From: Limiplasma sp031556335
Lineage (GTDB): Bacteria; Bacillota; Clostridia; Christensenellales; Aristaeellaceae
Assembly (NCBI GenBank): GCA_031556335.1
Contig: JAVBTE010000186.1
Location: 1 to 13,319 of the forward strand
Reading direction: 5' to 3'
DNA: 13,319 bases
Shown: positions 5,830 through 13,215 of the stretch, one piece after another
Layout of the letters: each line of letters opens with the position of its first letter
How positions within the stretch are numbered: position 1 is the stretch's first letter
The notes under the pieces: model-generated
Told to the model about the DNA's origin: nothing
Seen by the model: the letters and a program-made list of their open reading frames with translations, nothing else
The model's database searches: none
Position numbers and translations under genes: made by a program

Positions 5830-6744
5830 ATGGGAAAAAGGCGATTGCTTGGGTTTATGTGCGCGCTGGTTCTGGCTTGCGGCATGCTGGCAAACGGAGG
5901 GGCGGAGGTTGCGCCCCCCATTATGGCGGTGGACATGGCGGGCCGGGAGGTGCCCCTTGCGGGGCCGGCAGGCCGGGTGGTTGCGCTGGCCCCCGGAGAC
6001 TGTGAAATTCTATGCGCCCTGGGCGCGGGGGACAGGCTGGTGGGCCGGGGCATGGACTGCAACTACCCGGAGGAGGCGCTGGCGCTGCCCGTGGTGCAGT
6101 CCGGCGCCACCACCAATGTGGAGGAGATCATTGCCCTGCAGCCGGACCTGGTGATCATGAACACCATGGCCCAGTCGCTGGACACGGTCAAGGCACTGGA
6201 GGAGGCGGGCATCCCCGTGGCGGCCACCAAGGCCGAGGACATTGGCGGCGTATACGAAGCCATCACTTTGCTGGGAAGCCTTACGGGCAAAGCCGCCGAA
6301 GCGGAGGCCCTGGTGCGGGAGATACAGGACAGCTTTGCGGATATCGCCAAGCAGACGGAGGGCATGGAGGCCAAAACCGTCTATTTTGAGGTGTCTCCCC
6401 TGGAATATGGGCTGTGGACGGCGGGGAAAGGCACCTTTATGAACGAGATTGCCGAAATTTGCGGCCTTACAAACATTTTTGCCGATATCGAGGGCTGGGC
6501 GGAGGTCTCCCAGGAGCAGGTGCTGGAGCGGAACCCGGACCTGATCGTGACCGTAACCCCGGACATGGGCGGGCTTGCCCCGGCAGAGGAGATCATGGGC
6601 CGCGCAGGCTGGGAACATGTGAACGCAGTCGCCCAGGGCACCGTGCTGGCCGCCAATGGCGATACCCTGTCCAGGCCCGGCCCCAGGCTGAGGACCGCCG
6701 CCTGGGAGCTTTGCGGCTGGGTCTACGGCTTTGCGGAGGAATAG
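5830..6744 (+). CDS. btuF: Corrinoid ABC transporter substrate-binding protein
   Basis: This is an extracytoplasmic binding protein, probably a lipoprotein, that captures cobalamin or cobinamide for the BtuCD permease. It has 304 residues. The N-terminus has KRR, a hydrophobic stretch and VLAC with C17 as possible lipidation site, followed by a mature protein that starts VDMAGREVPLAGPAGRVVALAPGDCEILCALG. That is the class III (BtuF/FhuD/TroA-like) opening. Further on, NVEEIIALQPDLVI and the later EQVLERNPDLIV are the matching strands of the two lobes joined by a long helix. ATG 5830 follows AAAGGAGG with 8 nt, all T or C. The upstream cobalamin riboswitch is the main reason to favour corrinoid over haem or iron-siderophore, which the protein motifs alone would allow. 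First gene of a tight F-C-D operon. Confidence 0.87.
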   Translation: MGKRRLLGFMCALVLACGMLANGGAEVAPPIMAVDMAGREVPLAGPAGRVVALAPGDCEILCALGAGDRLVGRGMDCNYPEEALALPVVQSGATTNVEEIIALQPDLVIMNTMAQSLDTVKALEEAGIPVAATKAEDIGGVYEAITLLGSLTGKAAEAEALVREIQDSFADIAKQTEGMEAKTVYFEVSPLEYGLWTAGKGTFMNEIAEICGLTNIFADIEGWAEVSQEQVLERNPDLIVTVTPDMGGLAPAEEIMGRAGWEHVNAVAQGTVLAANGDTLSRPGPRLRTAAWELCGWVYGFAEE

Positions 6745-6748
6745 GGCC

Positions 6749-7789
6749 GTGAACCGTTCACGGGATCGTTTTGGACCATGGATGTGGGCGGCTTTTGCCG
6801 CCCTGTCCCTGCTGACGTTTTTGCTTTGCGTGTGCGGCGGCAGCGTGGGGTTTCCCCTAGGGGGAACCCTGCGCATCCTTTGGAACCATGTGTGGGGGAT
6901 ACCGATCCATGAAGGCCCCCAGGCGGCCATCATCCTGTCGGTGCGGCTGCCCCGGGTGCTGTGTACGGCCTTTTCCGGGGCGGCGCTGTCCCTGTGCGGC
7001 GCGGCCATGCAGGGGCTGCTTCGCAACCCGCTGGCCGACGGTTCCACCATGGGGGTATCCGCCGGGGCGTCTTTGGGCGCGGTGCTGGCCATGGCCTTTG
7101 GCTTTACCTTGCCCGGCCTGCCCTTTGCGGGGCCTATGGCCATGGCCATGGCCTTTGCCTGCGGCGCGCTGCTTTTGATTTTGTCCCTGGCCTATGCGCT
7201 GGACCGCGCCCTCCAGGCCCATACCATGATCCTCATCGGCGTGGTGTTCACCATGCTGGTTTCCAGCCTCATCAGCATCGCCATGGTGTTTGCCGGAGAC
7301 AGGCTGAAATCCATCACGTTTTGGACGCTGGGCTCTCTGGCGGGCAGCAGCGCCACGGAAGCGGGGCTGCTGCTGGGGGCGCTGGCGCTGTGCGGCGGGG
7401 TGATCCTGTTCCATGCCCCGGAGCTGAACGCCTTTGCCCTGGGAGAGGAAGAGGCCGCCCACTTGGGCGTGGCGGTGAAGCGGGTGAAGCTGACGATGCT
7501 GATTGCGGTGTCGGCGCTGATTGGCACCTGCGTGTCCATCGGGGGCAACATTGGGTTTGTGGGCCTGGTCATTCCCCATATGCTGCGCCGGGTGACGGGG
7601 CCGAACCACGGGCGGTTGCTTCCAGCTTCGCTGTTTGGCGGCGCGGTGTTTTTGATGCTGGCGGACCTGCTAGCCAGAACCGTTTGCGCCCCGCTGGAAC
7701 TGCCCGTTGGGGCGGTGACGTCGGTGATCGGTTCCGTGGTGTTTGTCGCGATTTTTTGGCGCACGGGCAGAAAGAAGGCGCGGCCATGA
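6749..7789 (+). CDS. btuC: Corrinoid ABC transporter permease (FecCD family)
   Basis: This is a membrane permease forming, as a dimer, the translocation channel. It has 346 residues from GTG 6749. Family motifs are RLPRVL near the end of the first periplasmic part, GAAMQGLLRNPLA followed by MGVSAGASLGA, LGEEEAAHLGV (cytoplasmic coupling loop) and GFVGLVIPHMLRRVTGPNH, with about ten hydrophobic segments between them. I prefer GTG 6749 because GGAGG (6735-6739) precedes it by 9 nt and lies inside the end of btuF. A TTG at 6731 is also in frame but would place that site inside the coding sequence. The stop overlaps the btuD start as ATGA, so the subunits are translationally coupled. The family is certain; cobalamin specificity comes from the riboswitch. 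Confidence 0.87.
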   Translation: MNRSRDRFGPWMWAAFAALSLLTFLLCVCGGSVGFPLGGTLRILWNHVWGIPIHEGPQAAIILSVRLPRVLCTAFSGAALSLCGAAMQGLLRNPLADGSTMGVSAGASLGAVLAMAFGFTLPGLPFAGPMAMAMAFACGALLLILSLAYALDRALQAHTMILIGVVFTMLVSSLISIAMVFAGDRLKSITFWTLGSLAGSSATEAGLLLGALALCGGVILFHAPELNAFALGEEEAAHLGVAVKRVKLTMLIAVSALIGTCVSIGGNIGFVGLVIPHMLRRVTGPNHGRLLPASLFGGAVFLMLADLLARTVCAPLELPVGAVTSVIGSVVFVAIFWRTGRKKARP

Positions 7790-8553
7790 TGAAGGCGCAA
7801 AACATCACGGTTTGTTACGATGGCAAGCCGGCGGCAAAGAACCTTTGCTTTTCCCTGGAGGAGGGCCAGTGGCTGATGCTGGCGGGCCCCAACGGCGCGG
7901 GCAAGACCACGCTTTTGAAAGCCATTTCTCAGGTGGTGCCCTATGAGGGCACGGTTTTGCTGGAGGGGCAGGACGCGGGGAAGCTTTCCCGCCGCGCCCT
8001 GGCGCGAAAAATTGCGGTGCTGTCGCAAACCCAGTTCATGGGCTATGCTTTCAGTGTGGAGGAAGTGGTGCGCATGGGCCGGTATGCCCATGGGCGCGGC
8101 TTTTTCGCGGGCAAAGACCAGGGGGAACGTCTGGTGGAGGAAGCCCTGCGGGTGACGGGCCTGTGGGACATTCGGGAGCAAAGCGTTGTGACGCTGTCCG
8201 GGGGGCAGGCCCAGCGGGTGGCCCTGGCCCGGGTGTTTGCCCAGGACCCGGCGGTGCTGATGCTGGACGAGCCGGTGAACCATTTGGATTTGGCCTACCA
8301 GCGGCAGCTGTTGGAGCTGATTAAAAACTGGCTAAAAACCCCGGGCCGCGCCGTGCTTTCGGTGATGCACGACCTGAGCCTGGCCAAAAAGTATGGCACC
8401 CATGCCCTTCTTGTGCGGGACGGGGAAGCCCTGGCCCAGGGAACGGTGCGGGAGGCGCTGACCCCCGCAAGCCTGGAGGCGGCCTACGGCATGGACGTGG
8501 CGGGCTGGATGGCGGAGCTGCTGATGCAATGGGCAGGGGAACAGGCAGTGTAA
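7786..8553 (+). CDS. btuD: Corrinoid ABC transporter ATP-binding protein
   Basis: This is the cytoplasmic ATPase that powers the BtuC channel. It has 255 residues with a complete set of motifs: Walker A GPNGAGKTT (34-42), Q-loop SQTQ (80-83), signature LSGGQ (137-141), Walker B VLMLDEP (157-163) and switch histidine H195 in SVMHDLSLA. The start is ATG 7786, overlapping the btuC stop; a second ATG follows directly at 7789. The frame is open far upstream (back to 6961), but that stretch is the shadow of btuC and not a fusion. It is the last gene of the operon, followed by a probable terminator. It belongs to the FepC/BtuD branch, which also includes iron-siderophore and haem importers. Confidence 0.88.
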   Translation: MMKAQNITVCYDGKPAAKNLCFSLEEGQWLMLAGPNGAGKTTLLKAISQVVPYEGTVLLEGQDAGKLSRRALARKIAVLSQTQFMGYAFSVEEVVRMGRYAHGRGFFAGKDQGERLVEEALRVTGLWDIREQSVVTLSGGQAQRVALARVFAQDPAVLMLDEPVNHLDLAYQRQLLELIKNWLKTPGRAVLSVMHDLSLAKKYGTHALLVRDGEALAQGTVREALTPASLEAAYGMDVAGWMAELLMQWAGEQAV

Positions 8554-8579
8554 GGGATTACAGCGGCCCGCGCTTCTTT

Positions 8580-8640
8580 CCACAGATGGGAAAACGCCTG
8601 AAAAATAGCCGCAATGGCATGTAAGCGCCCTTGTGGTTTT
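8580..8640 (+). terminator. Possible terminator after btuD
   Basis: CCACA (8580-8584) pairs with TGTGG (8632-8636) and, just inside, GGG (8588-8590) with CCC (8628-8630). TTTT follows directly, and a longer T-rich stretch continues to 8653. The loop holds a small GCC/GGC hairpin. The stem is interrupted and the loop is long, so this is a moderate call based on pairing plus position between two operons. Confidence 0.4.
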
Positions 8641-8654
8641 CATTTGTTTTTTGC

Positions 8655-8683
8655 TTGAAAGTGAACAAGGATTGGCGTATAAT
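8655..8683 (+). promoter_or_regulatory. Sigma-A promoter of the uronate operon
   Basis: TTGAAA (8655-8660), a 17-bp spacer and TATAAT (8678-8683) give a predicted start near 8690. It is the only good promoter seen before the LacI-type gene, and the following genes are tightly packed, so it probably drives all four. Confidence 0.82.
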
Positions 8684-8695
8684 GGGATTCAGTCA

Positions 8696-8709
8696 TGTAA
8701 ATGCTTTCA
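8696..8709 (+). promoter_or_regulatory. cre-like / LacI-family operator
   Basis: TGTAAATGCTTTCA fits the cre pattern TGWAANCGNTNWCA at every fixed position but one (T for C in the centre). It begins about 6 bases after the predicted transcription start, where a bound repressor would block transcription. It could be read by CcpA, or by the LacI-family protein encoded immediately downstream, as autoregulation. Confidence 0.55.
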
Positions 8710-8733
8710 AAACGGAGCTGCTGTGAGGGCCTC

Positions 8734-9759
8734 ATGAAAGATACAGTCACCAGGACCATCTATGACATTTCCCGGGAATCCGGCGTATCCATCGCCACGG
8801 TTTCCCGGGTCATCAACGGCAGCCAGGCGGTGAGCGAAGCCACCCGGCAGAAGGTGCTTCGGGTCATCAGCGATTGTGGCTATACCCCCAACGCCTTTGC
8901 CAGGGGCCTGGGGCTGAACACCATGAAAACCATCGGCCTTTTGTGCGCCGACGTGTCGGACGCGTTTATGGCCCAGGCCATCTCCTTTCTGGAAAAGGGC
9001 CTGCGGGACCACGGCTACGACTCGCTTTTGTGCTGCACGGGAAACCTGACGAAAAACCGAAAAAAAAGCCTGGAACTGCTGCTGTCCAAACACGTGGACG
9101 GCGTGATTCTGGTGGGCTCCAACTTTGTGGGCATGGAACGGGAGCAAAACGCCTACATCCTGAGCGCGGCGAAGAAAATTCCCGTCATGATTCTGAACGC
9201 CCGCCTGGATGGCGACAACATTTACTGCGCCTATTGCGACGACCAGACCGCGGCCATGGAGGCCACCACCCGGTTGCTTTCCGCCGGGCTCAGGCGAATT
9301 TTGTACCTGTACCAGGCCCGCACCTATTCCGCGGTGCACAAGCTGGAGGGATACCGCAAAGCCCACGAAGCCCTGGGCATTCCCCATCAGGAGGAGTTGG
9401 TGATGGAGTGCAGACCAGCGGACGGCATTCGGGAGATCAAAGCCATGCTGGAAACCGCCGCCGCCGGTGGGCTGCGCTTTGACGCCGTGATGACCGCCAC
9501 CGACGAGATGGCCATGGGCGCGCTGAAATACGCCCGGGCCCAGGGCATTCGGGTTCCGGAGGAATTGCAGGTGATGGGGTTCAACAATTCCGTCCTTTGC
9601 CTGTGCGCCGAGCCGGAACTTTCCTCGGTGGACAACAAACTTTCTTCCCTGTGCCAAAACTGCGTTGCCACGCTGATGGGCGTGCTGGCGGGGGAGGAAC
9701 AACCCAAGTGCTCCATTTTTTCCGGGGAGCTAGTGCTTCGGGGAACAACGGCGCTGTAA
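8734..9759 (+). CDS. LacI-family transcriptional regulator
   Basis: This is a DNA-binding regulator, probably the local repressor of the uronate genes. It has 341 residues. The N-terminal helix-turn-helix is TIYDISRESGVSIATVSRVING (about 8-29), followed by the hinge region CGYTPNAFARGLG (about 48-60). A periplasmic-binding-like sensor domain starts at TIGLLCADVSDAFM and runs to the C-terminus, with HVDGVILVGSN and the late ELQVMGFNNS segment typical of the family. I chose ATG 8734, which has GAGGG shortly upstream and gives a normal family N-terminus. ATG 8701 is in frame but lies within the operator-like site and has no ribosome site. It precedes uxaC by 22 bases. The effector is unknown; a uronate or 2-keto-3-deoxygluconate would fit the neighbours. 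Confidence 0.88.
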   Translation: MKDTVTRTIYDISRESGVSIATVSRVINGSQAVSEATRQKVLRVISDCGYTPNAFARGLGLNTMKTIGLLCADVSDAFMAQAISFLEKGLRDHGYDSLLCCTGNLTKNRKKSLELLLSKHVDGVILVGSNFVGMEREQNAYILSAAKKIPVMILNARLDGDNIYCAYCDDQTAAMEATTRLLSAGLRRILYLYQARTYSAVHKLEGYRKAHEALGIPHQEELVMECRPADGIREIKAMLETAAAGGLRFDAVMTATDEMAMGALKYARAQGIRVPEELQVMGFNNSVLCLCAEPELSSVDNKLSSLCQNCVATLMGVLAGEEQPKCSIFSGELVLRGTTAL

Positions 9760-9781
9760 GCGCGGAAAGAGGAGAACTCGC

Positions 9782-11212
9782 ATGAAAGCCTTTATGGACG
9801 ACAACTTCCTGCTGGACACGGAAACCGCCCGGACGCTGTACCACCAGCATGCGGCCCGGGAGCCGGTGATGGACTACCATTGCCATATCGATCCCCGGGA
9901 GATTTACGAGGACCGCGCCTATGACAACATCACCCAGGTATGGCTTGGGGGCGACCATTACAAGTGGCGGCTGATGCGTTCGGCGGGGGTACCGGAAGGG
10001 TACATTACCGGGGAAGCCCCGGCCAGGGAGAAATTCCAAAAGTGGGCCGAAACCGTTGGCAAGGCCATCGGAAACCCGCTGTACCACTGGAGCCACCTGG
10101 AGCTGCGCCGGTTTTTTGGCTATGAGGGCGTTTTGAATGGGGACACGGCCGAGGAAGTGTGGACGCTGTGCAACCAAAAGCTGCGGGAAAAAGAATTTTC
10201 GGTTCGCGGGCTGATTCTTCGGTCCAATGTGAAGCTGATCTGCACCACCGACGACCCGGCGGATTCCCTGGAATGGCACGAAAAACTGGCGGCGGACAAG
10301 GGTTTTCCCGTTACGGTGCTGCCGGCCTGGCGGCCGGAGAAGGCCATGAATTTGGAAAAAGCCGAGTATTTGGAATATTTGCAAAAATTATCCGAAGCGT
10401 CTACAATAAGGATCGATTCCTTCGCGTCCCTGAAAAAGGCCCTCAGCGCCCGGATGGCCTTTTTCCACGAGCATGGCTGCCGGCTTTCAGACCATGCCCT
10501 GGAGTATGTGATGTATGCGCCCGCAACCGACGGGGAGGCGGAGGCCATCTTCCAAAAGCGTTTGGAGGGAAAAGCCATTTCCCGGGAGGACGAGCTGAAG
10601 TTCAAAACCGCCTTTATGCTGTTTGTGGCCGGGGAATACCACCGGCTGGGCTGGGCCATGCAACTGCATTACGGATGCTGCCGCAACAACAACGCCGTCA
10701 TGTTCGAACGTCTTGGCCCGGACACGGGCTACGACTGCATCAACAACTACGCGCCCTCTGCCCAGCTTGCGGCCTTCCTCAGCGCCCTTGGGAACCGGCT
10801 GCCCCGCACCATTTTGTACAGCCTGAACCCCAATGACGACCAGGCCATTGGCACCGTTTTGGGCTGCTTCCAAAACGAGGAAGCGGTGGGGAAGATTCAG
10901 CACGGCAGCGCCTGGTGGTTCAACGACCACCTGGTGGGCATGACCAACCAGCTGGTGTCGCTGGCAAACCTGGGATACCTGGCGGGCTTCATCGGCATGC
11001 TGACGGACAGCCGCAGCTTTTTGTCCTACCCCCGCCACGAGTATTTCCGGCGCATCCTGTGCCGCCTTATAGGCGGGTGGGTGGAGGACGGGCAGTTCCC
11101 GGCGGATATGGACACCCTGGCGGAGATCGTCAGGGGCATTTCCTACCGCAACGCCCGCCAATACTTTGCTTTCCAGGAAAAGAATGAACGGACGCAGGAA
11201 TCCAACAGATGA
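9782..11212 (+). CDS. uxaC: Uronate (glucuronate/galacturonate) isomerase
   Basis: This enzyme interconverts glucuronate and fructuronate, and galacturonate and tagaturonate, the first step of hexuronate breakdown in the cytoplasm. It has 476 residues, a normal length for the family. It belongs to the amidohydrolase-fold family: DYHCHIDP (31-38) carries the first metal ligands. GCRLSDHALEYV, LHYGCCRNNN and KIQHGSAWWFNDHLVGMTNQL are family signatures, and the C-terminal LTDSRSFLSYPRHEYFRRILC is nearly invariant. ATG 9782 follows GAGGAGA by a suitable distance. The stop overlaps an ATG of the next gene (ATGA). The dehydrogenase (uxaB/uxuB) and dehydratase (uxaA/uxuA) needed between this step and KDG kinase are absent here and must lie elsewhere. 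Confidence 0.95.
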   Translation: MKAFMDDNFLLDTETARTLYHQHAAREPVMDYHCHIDPREIYEDRAYDNITQVWLGGDHYKWRLMRSAGVPEGYITGEAPAREKFQKWAETVGKAIGNPLYHWSHLELRRFFGYEGVLNGDTAEEVWTLCNQKLREKEFSVRGLILRSNVKLICTTDDPADSLEWHEKLAADKGFPVTVLPAWRPEKAMNLEKAEYLEYLQKLSEASTIRIDSFASLKKALSARMAFFHEHGCRLSDHALEYVMYAPATDGEAEAIFQKRLEGKAISREDELKFKTAFMLFVAGEYHRLGWAMQLHYGCCRNNNAVMFERLGPDTGYDCINNYAPSAQLAAFLSALGNRLPRTILYSLNPNDDQAIGTVLGCFQNEEAVGKIQHGSAWWFNDHLVGMTNQLVSLANLGYLAGFIGMLTDSRSFLSYPRHEYFRRILCRLIGGWVEDGQFPADMDTLAEIVRGISYRNARQYFAFQEKNERTQESNR

Positions 11213-12186
11213 AAGGACGGTTAGGACCCATGGACATGATTGAAAAGCTATCCCTGGCCGGTTTGGTGCCGGTCATTAAAGTGGAGGACGTGGCGGACGC
11301 GGTGCCTCTTTGCAAGGCGCTGGCCGACGGCGGCCTTCCTGTGGCGGAGATCACCTTCCGCTCCGACGCGGCCGAAGAGTCCATTCGCCGGGTGCACGCC
11401 GAGCTGCCGGAGGTGCTGCTGGGCGCGGGGACCGTGCTGACCACGGAGCAGGTGGACAGGGCCATGGCGGCGGGCGCGGCATATATTGTTTCCCCGGGGC
11501 TGAACCCCACGGTGGTGGCCCATTGCCAAAAGGTGGGCATTCCAGTGGTGCCCGGCTGCGCCAACCCCAGCGACATTGAAGTGGCGCTTTCCATGGGCCT
11601 GAAAACAGTCAAGTTTTTCCCCGCCGAGGCCCTGGGCGGCCTGGAGCTGATCAAGGCCATGAGCGCGCCCTATGGCAGCGTCCATTTTCTGCCCACCGGC
11701 GGCATCGGCGAAAAGAACCTGAACGAATACCTGGCCTTCCCCAAGGTGGTGGCCTGCGGCGGCAGCTGGATGGTGCCCGCCGACGCGGTGGCCGCCAAAG
11801 ACTGGAAGCGCATTGAGGAGCTGACCCGAAGCGCCGTTTCGCTGCTGCTGGGGCTGGAACTGACCCATGTGGGCATCAATTGTGGCACGCCGGAAACCGC
11901 CGCCAAGCAGGCGGAAAACCTGGTGAAGCTGCTGGGCTGGAAGGTGAAGGACGGCAACAGCAGCATGTTTGTGGGCACGGCCTTTGAGATGACCAAGAAG
12001 CCCTATCGCGGCACCAACGGCCATATCGCCATTGGCTGCAACAACGTGCGCCGGGCCCGCTGGCATTTGGAACGCCGGGGCTTCACCTTTGCCGAAGACA
12101 CCGCCGCCGAGCGGAACGGCAGGCTGGCTTCCATTTACCTGGAGGAGGAAATTGCCGGCTTTGCCTTCCACCTGCTGCAAAAATAA
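11209..12186 (+). CDS. eda: KDPG aldolase fused to a VOC/glyoxalase-like domain
   Basis: The N-terminal domain (about 10-210) is 2-keto-3-deoxy-6-phosphogluconate aldolase, which splits KDPG to pyruvate and glyceraldehyde 3-phosphate. It has LAGLVPVIKVED, AEITFRS with E47 and R51, SPGLNP, and TVKFFPAE with the Schiff-base lysine K135. LPTGGI and GGSWMV complete the phosphate site. The C-terminal domain (about 215-325) is a vicinal-oxygen-chelate fold: LTHVGINC (H220), AFEM (E260), NGHIAIGCNNVRRARWHLERRG (H272) and a last strand GFAFHLLQ. Normal Eda proteins have about 210 residues, so this is a genuine extension with no stop between. The start is uncertain: ATG 11209 overlaps the uxaC stop, while ATG 11230 or 11236 would give a more usual N-terminus. 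The function of the second domain is unknown. Confidence 0.9.
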   Translation: MKGRLGPMDMIEKLSLAGLVPVIKVEDVADAVPLCKALADGGLPVAEITFRSDAAEESIRRVHAELPEVLLGAGTVLTTEQVDRAMAAGAAYIVSPGLNPTVVAHCQKVGIPVVPGCANPSDIEVALSMGLKTVKFFPAEALGGLELIKAMSAPYGSVHFLPTGGIGEKNLNEYLAFPKVVACGGSWMVPADAVAAKDWKRIEELTRSAVSLLLGLELTHVGINCGTPETAAKQAENLVKLLGWKVKDGNSSMFVGTAFEMTKKPYRGTNGHIAIGCNNVRRARWHLERRGFTFAEDTAAERNGRLASIYLEEEIAGFAFHLLQK

Positions 12187-12222
12187 GCGGTCCCAGAATC
12201 GAAATGGAGGAGGAACCCACCC

Positions 12223-13215
12223 ATGGGAAAGGTTGTTACGTTTGGAGAAATTATGCTTCGGTTGAAAAGCCCCGGCTACGACCGCCTGATGCAGTCCCCG
12301 GTGCTGGAGGCCACTTTTGGCGGCGGCGAGGCCAACGTATGCGTGTCCTTGGCCAATTTTGGCATGGAAACCGGCTATGTGACCGTTTTGCCGGACAATG
12401 ACATTGGCGAGGCATGCCTCAGAGAACTGCGCGGCTTTGGCGTGGATGTAAGCAGCGTTGTGAAAAAGCCCGGCCGCATGGGCATTTACTACATGGAAAC
12501 CGGCTCGGTGCAGCGCCCCAGCAAGGTGATCTACGACCGGGCGGGCTCCGCCATTTGCGAAGCGAAGCCCGGCGACATCGACTGGAAAAAGGCCTTTCAG
12601 GGCGCCAGCTGGTTCCACATCACGGGCATTACCCCCGCCATTTCTAAAAGCGCGTCCCAGCTGAGCCTGGAGGCCGTGAAGGCCGCCAAGGACCTGGGCC
12701 TGCATGTAAGCTGCGACCTGAACTACCGCAAAAACCTTTGGAAATACGGCGTGCGCGCCGACGAGTTCATGACCGAAATGGTGAAGTACGTGGACACCAT
12801 CATCGCCAACGAAGAGGACTTCCAAAAGGCCCTGGGCCTGCAGGCCGAAAGCGCGGGCGCGGTGGAAAGCGGCGAGCTGAACATTGACCAATACAAGGCC
12901 ATCGCGGCCCTGGCCATGAAAACCTATCCCAACGTAAAGCGGGTGGCCATCACCCTGCGGGAGAGCAAATCCGCCAACCACAACGATTGGAGCGCTTGCC
13001 TTTACAACGGCAAGGATTTCTTCCTGTCCCGCAAGTATCCAATCACCGATATTGTGGACCGCGTGGGCGGCGGCGACAGCTTTGGCGGCGGCCTCATCTA
13101 CGGCCTCAATACCTATGCGGATGAGAAAACCGCCCTGGAGTTTGCCGTGGCGGCTTCCTGCCTGAAGCATACCATCAACGGCGACTTCAACCGGGTGTCC
13201 GTACCCGATGCCTAA
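12223..13215 (+). CDS. kdgK: 2-keto-3-deoxygluconate kinase (PfkB family)
   Basis: This kinase phosphorylates 2-keto-3-deoxygluconate to KDPG, the substrate of the aldolase encoded just upstream. It has 330 residues. PfkB features in order are VVTFGEIMLRL at the N-terminus, FGGGEANVCVSLANFG (32-47), the substrate region with DLNYRKNLW (165-173), NEEDF (196-200), and the C-terminal ATP/anion-hole signature DRVGGGDSFGGGLIYG with catalytic D285. ATG 12223 follows GGAGGAGGAA. The protein stops at VSVPDA, earlier than usual for this branch. The same frame after the TAA (13213-13215) continues as RVIMASGRGRVPG to TAG 13255, resembling the common GSGRVQR-type tail. The early stop may be real, a mutation or an edge-of-contig sequence error. 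The core enzyme is intact. KDG versus a related sugar acid is judged from context. Confidence 0.88.
   Translation: MGKVVTFGEIMLRLKSPGYDRLMQSPVLEATFGGGEANVCVSLANFGMETGYVTVLPDNDIGEACLRELRGFGVDVSSVVKKPGRMGIYYMETGSVQRPSKVIYDRAGSAICEAKPGDIDWKKAFQGASWFHITGITPAISKSASQLSLEAVKAAKDLGLHVSCDLNYRKNLWKYGVRADEFMTEMVKYVDTIIANEEDFQKALGLQAESAGAVESGELNIDQYKAIAALAMKTYPNVKRVAITLRESKSANHNDWSACLYNGKDFFLSRKYPITDIVDRVGGGDSFGGGLIYGLNTYADEKTALEFAVAASCLKHTINGDFNRVSVPDA

Noticed and set aside
5598..6062. Minus-strand open frame between the divergent operons
   Set aside because: It runs antisense through the riboswitch and the start of btuF and has no motif or promoter of its own.
6961..7785. A longer ATP-binding protein fused to an N-terminal domain
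   Set aside because: The upstream part of the frame is the shadow of btuC. The natural ATPase begins at ATG 7786, overlapping the btuC stop.
11248..13170. Minus-strand open frame of 640 codons
   Set aside because: It spans the antisense of two well-supported genes (eda fusion and kdgK) and their gap, with His/Gly/Ala-rich sequence typical of a shadow frame.
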